Program-made: the position numbers and the translations under genes | DNA from: Burkholderiales bacterium | GTDB taxonomy: Bacteria > Pseudomonadota > Gammaproteobacteria > Burkholderiales > Burkholderiaceae_C | DNA: 9,481 bases | Assembly (NCBI GenBank): GCA_011391855.1 | Contig: JAABPT010000013.1 | Location: forward strand, 1 to 9,481 | Reading direction: 5' to 3' | Notes under the pieces: model-generated | Database searches by the model: none | What the model was told of the DNA's origin: nothing | The model's input: the letters and a program-made list of their open reading frames with translations, nothing else | Part shown: positions 1-7,229 of the stretch, in pieces | Position numbering within the stretch: position 1 is the first letter of the stretch | How the letters are laid out: the number at the start of each line of letters is the position of its first letter

Positions 1-997
1 AGTTCATCAGGTCCAGCAGCCGCCGCGCGGCCACCGATGCGGCCAGGCGGCCGGCTTCCACGTCGTCCATGAAACCCGGCAGCGCCGCGCGCACCGCCGG
101 GTGCTGGCGAAAGCGCTGGCGCAGCCCGGCTTCCACGCGTTCCCACATCCAGGCCCGGTCTTGCTGGCGGCGGCGCTGCGCGAGTTGACCGCCGGCCGTG
201 CGCTGGTCGCGGAAGGCGCTGACCGCGCGCCAGAATTCTTCCAGGCCCGCCCCCTTCAGTGCGCTGAGCTGCATCACCTGCGCCGCGGCCTGGGCATGTG
301 GGCCGAAGAGGCGCAACGCGCTGGTGATCTGGGCCCGCGCGCGCGTGGCGGCGGCCTCGTCGAGGTCGGCCTTGTTGATGAGCACCAGGTCGGCCAGTTC
401 CATCACACCCTTCTTGATGGCCTGCAGGTCGTCGCCGGCGTTGGGCAGCTGCATCAGCACGAACATGTCGGTCATGCCGGCCACTGCGGTTTCGCTCTGG
501 CCGACGCCCACGGTCTCGACGATGACGGTGTCGAAGCCGGCGGCTTCGCACACCAGCATGGACTCGCGCGTCTTCTCGGCCACGCCACCCAGGTTGCCGG
601 CCGCCGGGCTGGGGCGGATGAAGGCGCGCTCGTGCACGCTCAGTCGTTCCATGCGCGTCTTGTCGCCCAGGATCGAGCCGCCGCTGATGCTGGAACTGGG
701 GTCCACCGCGAGCACGGCCACACGGTGGCCGCGTTCGATGAGGAACAGGCCCAGGGCTTCGATGAAGGTGCTTTTTCCAACGCCGGGCACGCCGCTGATG
801 CCCAGGCGGAACGAACGTCCGCTGGCCGGCAGCAAGGTGTTCAGCAACTCGTCGGCGCGCGCGCGGTGGTCGGCGCGGGTCGATTCCAGCAGCGTGATGA
901 TCTTGGCCAGCGCCCGGCGCTGCAACGGGCCGGCGCCGTGCAACAGAGCGTCGGCCAGCGCCTGGTCGGCGGCAAACAGGGGCGCGGGGGCCTTCAT
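1..997 (-). CDS. meaB: MeaB/ArgK-type GTPase, chaperone of methylmalonyl-CoA mutase (3' end at window edge)
   Basis: MeaB is a cytoplasmic SIMIBI-class G protein. It gates delivery of adenosylcobalamin to methylmalonyl-CoA mutase and protects the enzyme from inactivation. I translated it from the minus strand: ATG at 997-995, then 332 codons open to the left edge. Visible motifs are the Walker A GVPGVGKST (residues 69-77, Lys75), the family signature starting DPSSS at 99 and running through SGGSILGDKTRM, ETVGVGQSE near 161-169, and the guanine-specificity motif NKAD at 208-211. The visible length already equals a typical family member (about 320-340 residues). The one base left over is a T, so the stop may lie just outside the window. 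The start codon overlaps the stop of the upstream gene as ATGA, suggesting translational coupling. The mutase two genes upstream confirms the assignment over an arginine/ornithine transport ATPase, the older name for this family. Confidence 0.95.
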   Translation of the reverse strand, partial: MKAPAPLFAADQALADALLHGAGPLQRRALAKIITLLESTRADHRARADELLNTLLPASGRSFRLGISGVPGVGKSTFIEALGLFLIERGHRVAVLAVDPSSSISGGSILGDKTRMERLSVHERAFIRPSPAAGNLGGVAEKTRESMLVCEAAGFDTVIVETVGVGQSETAVAGMTDMFVLMQLPNAGDDLQAIKKGVMELADLVLINKADLDEAAATRARAQITSALRLFGPHAQAAAQVMQLSALKGAGLEEFWRAVSAFRDQRTAGGQLAQRRRQQDRAWMWERVEAGLRQRFRQHPAVRAALPGFMDDVEAGRLAASVAARRLLDLMN

Positions 998-1857
998 GGC
1001 GTGTGCGCCCGCGGGTCGTCTTCGGGTTTGATGCGCTGCCAGCCCGGCAGCGCGGCGGCCACACGCCACGCGGGCGGCTCCTCGACGCTGGCCCAATATT
1101 CGTCGATGGCGAAGATGAGCCCGTCTTCCAGATGGAAGAACGAGGTGGCGAAAAAGCTCTGCGGCGGATGGTCGACACGCACCACCGAAACGACGCGACC
1201 GTCCTGCAGCGGCGAGACCTCGACGAGCTGGATGCTCCAGCCCTCGGGATAACGCGCCTGCGCCTCGACGAATCCGGCCGGGCCGTCGAAACGCTCGCCG
1301 CTGGCCCACCACGTCACCTGCAAGTCGCCGCGCAACAGGGCCTTCGCACGCTCCCAGTCGCGCGCCTGCAGCGCCTGCCACCAGGCGCGCACGGCACGCA
1401 CACCTGCCGACTGCGGCATGCGCACGAAGTCGTAGTCCCACTCGCCTTCGCCGGTGAGTGCGAAGCCGTGGCGCAGATAGAAGCGCACGGCGTCGCTGCC
1501 CTTCAGTGCACACAGCTCCACCGGCAGTTGCGCGCGGTCGGCCTGCTCGCACACCCAGCCCAGCACTTCGTGGCCGAAGCCGTGCTCCTGCTCGGCAGGG
1601 TCGATATAGAGGTGCTCCAGCCGCATCGCGTGCGACAAGGTCTTCAGCGACACGAAGCCCACGCGCCGGCCGTCGACCACGATGTGGCGCACGGGCGCCG
1701 GATCGAAGCTGCGCGCCAGGTCTTCGCGGACGCGCGGCTCGTCGTAGCGGCCCAGACGTTCCAGGCTCGGACGCATGGCGCGCAGGCGGAGTGCGAGCAA
1801 GGTCTCGAAGTCGCCGGCCGTGGCGGCCTGCAACTCGAAGCGGGGCGCTGCAGGCAC
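994..1857 (-). CDS. Two-domain protein: GNAT N-acetyltransferase fused to an NTF2/SnoaL-like domain
   Basis: This 287-residue protein has no function I can name. Residues about 7-147 read as a GNAT acyltransferase. The acyl-CoA pyrophosphate-binding motif is QEHGFG (90-95), placed right after the strand EHLYIDP, and the closing element AVRFYLRHGF (123-132) is typical of the family. Residues about 152-265 look like an NTF2/SnoaL-like cone-shaped domain, with an initial helix rich in Trp and Ala and strands ending near FAIDEYWAS (249-257). This fold often serves as a small-molecule pocket. No signal peptide or membrane segment is seen, so it is probably cytosolic. The chosen start is GTG at 1857-1855, 14 bp after the mutase stop. 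It has only a weak ribosome binding site, and no ATG fits better. The gene sits between the mutase and its chaperone and overlaps meaB by 4 bp, so it is almost surely co-transcribed. Acting on an acyl-CoA-related metabolite is inference from position only. Confidence 0.85.
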   Translation of the reverse strand: MPAAPRFELQAATAGDFETLLALRLRAMRPSLERLGRYDEPRVREDLARSFDPAPVRHIVVDGRRVGFVSLKTLSHAMRLEHLYIDPAEQEHGFGHEVLGWVCEQADRAQLPVELCALKGSDAVRFYLRHGFALTGEGEWDYDFVRMPQSAGVRAVRAWWQALQARDWERAKALLRGDLQVTWWASGERFDGPAGFVEAQARYPEGWSIQLVEVSPLQDGRVVSVVRVDHPPQSFFATSFFHLEDGLIFAIDEYWASVEEPPAWRVAAALPGWQRIKPEDDPRAHTP

Positions 1858-1871
1858 GGCCAGCCACTGGT

Positions 1872-4028
<2,157 letters not shown>

Positions 4029-4035
4029 GACGGGT

Positions 4036-4041
4036 CTCCTC
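4036..4041 (-). promoter_or_regulatory. Ribosome binding site of scpA
   Basis: On the minus strand GAGGAG lies 7 bp upstream of the ATG at 4028. This is a strong Shine-Dalgarno sequence and it fixes the mutase start. It lies directly downstream of the leader inverted repeat, so pairing in the leader could affect its access. Confidence 0.8.
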
Positions 4042-4045
4042 GAGT

Positions 4046-4079
4046 CAACGGTCCACGCGGGTCCGTGGCGTGGCCGTTG
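4046..4079 (-). repeat. Interrupted inverted repeat in the scpA leader (possible mRNA hairpin)
   Basis: Two nested complementary pairs are visible. The outer arms are CAACGG (4046-4051) and CCGTTG (4074-4079). The inner arms are CCACG (4053-4057) and CGTGG (4064-4068), around a 6-base loop. A second CGTGG copy at 4069-4073 leaves a bulge on one side, or offers an alternative inner pairing. If scpA is transcribed from the AT-rich island further upstream, this structure falls in the 5' untranslated region, ending 4 bp before the ribosome binding site. It has no T-tract, so it is not a classical terminator. A regulatory role is inference. Confidence 0.45.
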
Positions 4080-4131
4080 CAGTATGGCGGCCCTTTGATC
4101 GCTCGGCGTTCGGTGCGGGTGGGCGCGCTGG

Positions 4132-4143
4132 ATTATGCATAAT
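4132..4143. promoter_or_regulatory. Perfect 12-bp palindrome ATTATGCATAAT, candidate operator for the divergent GntR regulator
   Basis: ATTATGCATAAT is exactly self-complementary. It sits 103 bp from the mutase ATG and 53 bp from the regulator GTG, inside an AT-rich island (4132-4157, 21 of 26 bases A or T) in otherwise GC-rich DNA. The half-site ATTATG recurs at 4142-4147, exactly 10 bp after its first copy, so two sites share one helix face. A second small palindrome, TGAATTCA, lies at 4146-4153. FCD-type GntR proteins bind short palindromes as dimers, so autoregulation plus control of scpA is likely but inferred. CATAAT, a close match to a sigma-70 -10 box, occurs on both strands here. I could not find a convincing -35 at proper spacing for either direction. 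Confidence 0.5.
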
Positions 4144-4196
4144 TATGAATTCAGAATGCCGTCATTGGCCTGACAACGTCTCCAGCGCAGCATACC

Positions 4197-4856
4197 GTGG
4201 CCGCCCTCGAACCCCAACGCCCTTTGTCGCCCCGCGCCCTGTACCAGGACGTGGCCGAACGGCTGCGCCAGCTCATCTACACGCGGCAGCTCGAGCCCGG
4301 CAGCTGGATCGACGAGCTGAAGCTGGCCGCCGAATTCGGCATCAGCCGCACGCCGCTGCGCGAAGCGCTGAAGGTGCTGGCGGTGGAAGGCCTGGTGACG
4401 ATGAAGGTGCGCCGCGGTGCCTACGTCACCGAGATGTCGCGCGACGACGTGGCGCAGATCTACCACCTGCTGGCGCTGCTGGAGAGCGACGCCGCCGGCG
4501 ACGTGGCCGAACGTGCCAGCGAAGCCGAACTGGCGCAACTGCAGCAACTGCACGATCGGCTGGAGAAGCTGGCGCGCCAGCGCGATGCCTTCTTCGCCGC
4601 CAACGAGGCCTTTCACATGGCCTTGCTGCAGATCGCGGGCAACCGTTGGCGCAGCCAGATCGTGGCCGATCTGCGCAAGATGATGAAGCTCAACCGCCAC
4701 CATTCGCTGTTGAAGCAGGGGCGGCTGGCCGATTCGCTGGCCGAGCACCGCGCGCTGATGGCGGCCTTGACGGCCCGCCAGCGGGGCGCGGCCACTGCGC
4801 GCATGCGCGAGCATTTCGACAGCGGGCTGGACGCCGCTGCCGCGGGCCCGGCCTGA
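4197..4856 (+). CDS. GntR-family transcriptional regulator, FCD (FadR/VanR-type) subfamily
   Basis: This 219-residue DNA-binding regulator has two domains. Residues about 14-80 form the GntR winged helix-turn-helix: LYQDVAERLRQLI, then LAAEFGISRTPLREALKVLAVEGLV, then the wing RRGAYV. Residues about 85-208 are an all-helical FCD ligand domain. Its expected metal or ligand positions are Asn136, His140, His184 and His206; the first is usually Asp in this family. An in-frame stop at 4146-4148 limits the start to the GTG at 4197 or, less likely, the TTG at 4224, because the first internal Met is residue 70. No good ribosome binding site precedes the GTG. The gene is divergent from the mutase operon and shares a 168-bp control region with it, so it probably regulates that operon and itself in response to an organic acid or acyl-CoA. 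The effector cannot be read from the sequence. Confidence 0.92.
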   Translation: MAALEPQRPLSPRALYQDVAERLRQLIYTRQLEPGSWIDELKLAAEFGISRTPLREALKVLAVEGLVTMKVRRGAYVTEMSRDDVAQIYHLLALLESDAAGDVAERASEAELAQLQQLHDRLEKLARQRDAFFAANEAFHMALLQIAGNRWRSQIVADLRKMMKLNRHHSLLKQGRLADSLAEHRALMAALTARQRGAATARMREHFDSGLDAAAAGPA

Positions 4857-4867
4857 AGGCCCGGGCC
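4845..4867. terminator. GC-rich hairpin between convergent gntR-type gene and gltA
   Basis: GGCCC-GGCC (4845-4853) can pair with GGCC-C-GGGCC (4858-4867) around a TGAA loop. This gives 4 bp, a one-base bulge at 4862, then 5 bp, all G-C. It covers the regulator stop codon (4854-4856) and lies 12 bp past the gltA stop, so it could serve both converging transcripts. Neither side has a T-tract, so intrinsic termination is doubtful. Confidence 0.35.
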
Positions 4868-4878
4868 GAGGTCAGCGT

Positions 4879-6189
4879 TCAGCGTTCGGACACCGGCTTG
4901 ACCGAGCGCCGCACGCTGCCGGTGAAAAGCTGGCGCGGGCGTCCGATCTTGTACTCGGGGTCGCCGATCATCTCGTTGAGCTGCGCAATCCAGCCCACCG
5001 TGCGGGCCAGGGCGAAGACCGCCGTGAACAGACTCACCGGAATGCCGATGGCGCGCTGCACGATACCCGAGTAGTAGTCGACGTTGGGATAGAGCTTGCG
5101 GCTGACGAAATAGTCGTCCTCCAGCGCGATCTTCTCCAGCGTCATGGCCAGCTTGAACAGCGGGTCGTCGTGCAGGCCCATCGCGGTGAGCACCTCGTGG
5201 CAGGTCTCGCGCATGAGCTTGGCGCGCGGGTCGTAGTTCTTGTAGACGCGGTGGCCGAAGCCCATCAGCTTGACCTTGGAGTCCTTGTCCTTGACCTGCT
5301 TGATGAACTCGCCGATCTTCTCGACACCGCCCATCTTCTGGATATCCTCCAGCATGTTCAGGCAGGCCTCGTTGGCGCCGCCGTGCGCCGGGCCCCACAG
5401 GCAGGCCACGCCGGCGGCGATGGCCGCGAACGGGTTGGTGCCCGAGCTGCCGCACAGCCGCACCGTGGACGTGGACGCGTTCTGCTCGTGGTCGGCGTGC
5501 AGGATGAAGATGCGGTCCATCGCGCGAACCAGCACGTCGTTGGGCTCGTAGTCCTCGCACGGCGTGGCGAACATCATGCGCATGAAGTTGCCCGAGTAGG
5601 ACAGGTTGTTGCGCGGGTACATGTAGGGCTGGCCGACGCCGTACTTGTAGGCCATGGCCACCAGCGTGGGCATCTTGGCGATCAGGCGGATCGCCGCGAC
5701 CTCGCGGTGGCGCGGGTTATTGATGTCGGTGCTGTCGTGATAGAAGGCCGAGAGGGCACCCACCAGGCCCGTCATCACCGCCATCGGGTGCGCGTCGCGG
5801 CGGAAGCCGCGCAGGAAGAACTGCATCTGCTCGTTGACCATCGTGTGGGTGTTGACGAGCTTGTGGAAGTCCTTCTGCTGCGGCTCGTTCGGCAGCTCGC
5901 CATACAGCAGCAGGTAGCAGGTGTCGAGGAAGTCGCAGTTCTGCGCCAGCTCCTCGATCGGATAGCCGCGGTACAGCAGTTCACCCTTGTCGCCGTCGAT
6001 GTAGGTGATGGCCGACTGGCAGGCCGCCGTGGACAGGAAACCCGGGTCGTAGGTGAATTTGCCGGTCTGCCCGTAGAGCTTGCGGATGTCGATCACATCC
6101 GGGCCGATCGTGCCCTTGTAGATCGGCAGGTCCATGCTCGGGCTGCCATCTGAAAACGACAGCGTGGCTTTCACGTCGGAGGGGGTCAT
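4879..6189 (-). CDS. gltA: Citrate synthase, type II
   Basis: This 436-residue cytosolic enzyme condenses acetyl-CoA with oxaloacetate to give citrate, the entry step of the TCA cycle. Catalytic residues are visible as His269 in WGPAHGGANEA, His313 in GFGHRVYK and Asp371 in NVDYYSG. These correspond to E. coli His264, His305 and Asp362. The signature HADHEQNASTSTVR is at 231-244. The N-terminal extension, the full length and Cys211 (in FATPCEDYE, aligning with the E. coli Cys206 region) are typical of the hexameric, NADH-sensitive gram-negative type; allosteric behaviour is inferred. The start ATG at 6189 follows the sdhE stop by 16 bp, with GAAAGG about 9 bp upstream as ribosome binding site. 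It is the last gene of the sdh operon and converges on the regulator. A methylcitrate synthase (PrpC) is excluded by the longer N-terminus and the sdh context. Confidence 0.97.
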   Translation of the reverse strand: MTPSDVKATLSFSDGSPSMDLPIYKGTIGPDVIDIRKLYGQTGKFTYDPGFLSTAACQSAITYIDGDKGELLYRGYPIEELAQNCDFLDTCYLLLYGELPNEPQQKDFHKLVNTHTMVNEQMQFFLRGFRRDAHPMAVMTGLVGALSAFYHDSTDINNPRHREVAAIRLIAKMPTLVAMAYKYGVGQPYMYPRNNLSYSGNFMRMMFATPCEDYEPNDVLVRAMDRIFILHADHEQNASTSTVRLCGSSGTNPFAAIAAGVACLWGPAHGGANEACLNMLEDIQKMGGVEKIGEFIKQVKDKDSKVKLMGFGHRVYKNYDPRAKLMRETCHEVLTAMGLHDDPLFKLAMTLEKIALEDDYFVSRKLYPNVDYYSGIVQRAIGIPVSLFTAVFALARTVGWIAQLNEMIGDPEYKIGRPRQLFTGSVRRSVKPVSER

Positions 6190-6205
6190 GACACGGGGCC
6201 TTTCT

Positions 6206-6508
6206 TCAGGTCGGTTGAGGGGACCACTGGCTGCGCGCCGCCACGGGGGCGGAACGCATCAGGGCCAGCACTTCGCGCACATCAGGGGTGTCGACCTTGT
6301 CTTGCGGCTCGTTGCGCCCGAGCAGCAGGTCCAGCAGGTCGTTGTCGGCCAGGTCCATCAGGGTCAGCAACCCCGCAGCCTGCCTTGTCGTGATCGTCTC
6401 CTCGTGGTGGCTGAAGAAGCGCTCGATGAAGAGGTCGTTTTCCAGCAGGCCGCGCCGGCAACGCCAGCGCAGCTTGTTCAAACCCGCTTCACCCAGCAAA
6501 TCGCTCAT
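6206..6508 (-). CDS. sdhE: Succinate dehydrogenase assembly factor 2 (FAD assembly factor)
   Basis: This 100-residue protein belongs to the SdhE/YgfY/Sdh5 family. These small soluble proteins promote covalent attachment of FAD to the flavoprotein subunit SdhA. The diagnostic RGxxE motif is RGLLE at residues 19-23, in the context KLRWRCRRGLLENDLFIERFF. The rest is the expected helical bundle, with ETITTRQAAGLLTLMDLADNDLLDLLLG in the middle. The length is slightly above the usual 85-95 residues, from a short C-terminal tail. The start ATG at 6508 lies only 4 bp after the sdhB stop and has no clear ribosome binding site, so translation is probably coupled to sdhB. The placement between sdhB and gltA is the common arrangement in betaproteobacteria. 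Confidence 0.95.
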   Translation of the reverse strand: MSDLLGEAGLNKLRWRCRRGLLENDLFIERFFSHHEETITTRQAAGLLTLMDLADNDLLDLLLGRNEPQDKVDTPDVREVLALMRSAPVAARSQWSPQPT

Positions 6509-6512
6509 GTGT

Positions 6513-7217
6513 TCAGACGGCGCGCCGAACCATCATTTCCTTGATCTTGCCGATCGCCTTCGTGGGGTTCAAACCCTTGGGGCAAACATCCACGCAATTC
6601 ATGATCGTGTGGCAGCGGAAGAGCCGGTACGGGTCTTCCAGGTTGTCCAGCCGCGCCTCGGTGTCCTGGTCGCGACTGTCGGCGATGAAGCGGTAGGCCT
6701 GCAGCAGCCCGGCCGGGCCGACGAATTTGTCGGGGTTCCACCAGAAGCTGGGGCAGCTGGTGGAGCAACTGGCGCACAGGATGCACTCGTACAGCCCGTT
6801 GAGTTCGTCGCGTTCCTCGGGGCTCTGCAAGCGCTCCTTCTCGGGCGGCTGCGACTCGTTCACCAGGTAGGGCTTGATGCTGTTGTACTGCTTGAAGAAC
6901 AGCGTCATGTCGACGATGAGGTCGCGGATGACCGGCAGCCCGGGCAACGGCTTGAGCACGATGGTGCCCGGCAGCGTGCGCATATTGGTCAGGCAGGCCA
7001 AGCCATTCTTGCCGTTGATATTCATGGCGTCCGAACCGCACACGCCTTCGCGGCAGCTGCGGCGGAAGCTCAACGTGGGGTCCACGGCCTTGAGCTTCAT
7101 CAGCGCGTCGAGCAGCATGCGTTCGCTGCCGTCGAGTTCGACCTGCAGCGTCTGCATGCGTGGTTTGTCGTCGCTGTCGGGGTCGTAACGGTAGATCTGG
7201 AAGGTGCGCAATGTCAT
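6513..7217 (-). CDS. sdhB: Succinate dehydrogenase iron-sulfur subunit
   Basis: This 234-residue subunit of respiratory complex II passes electrons from SdhA flavin to ubiquinone through three iron-sulfur clusters, at the inner face of the cytoplasmic membrane. The [2Fe-2S] cluster ligands are Cys55, Cys60, Asp63 and Cys75 in SCREGVCGSDAMNINGKNGLAC, the same pattern as E. coli. The second half has Cys145, Cys148, Cys151 and Cys155 (ECILCASCSTSCP), then Cys202, Cys208 and Cys212. This is the usual [4Fe-4S] plus [3Fe-4S] set, with Cys155, Cys202 and Cys208 expected for the 3Fe cluster. Trp160 in the SFWWN segment matches the ubiquinone-site Trp. All ligands are present and the length is normal. 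It begins 12 bp after the sdhA stop with only a weak ribosome binding site and is followed closely by sdhE. Confidence 0.98.
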   Translation of the reverse strand: MTLRTFQIYRYDPDSDDKPRMQTLQVELDGSERMLLDALMKLKAVDPTLSFRRSCREGVCGSDAMNINGKNGLACLTNMRTLPGTIVLKPLPGLPVIRDLIVDMTLFFKQYNSIKPYLVNESQPPEKERLQSPEERDELNGLYECILCASCSTSCPSFWWNPDKFVGPAGLLQAYRFIADSRDQDTEARLDNLEDPYRLFRCHTIMNCVDVCPKGLNPTKAIGKIKEMMVRRAV

Positions 7218-7229
7218 GGGTACGGCTCT

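Noticed and set aside
101..1252. Plus-strand frame of 383 codons and a related one at 198-1031
   Set aside because: Both are antisense to meaB, whose GTPase motifs read cleanly on the minus strand.
4029..4196. Possible cobalamin riboswitch upstream of the B12-dependent mutase
   Set aside because: The region is only 168 bp and I found no B12-box-like GCCACTG core or multi-stem layout; only the simple nested inverted repeat is present.
4873..4886. Tandem CAGCGTT repeat at the gltA stop
   Set aside because: Two 7-base copies only, partly within the coding end; most likely a chance or small slippage event.
4070..5074. Plus-strand frame of 334 codons overlapping the GntR-type gene
   Set aside because: It reads the regulator in a wrong frame and then runs antisense into gltA; composition is Arg/Ala-rich without domains.
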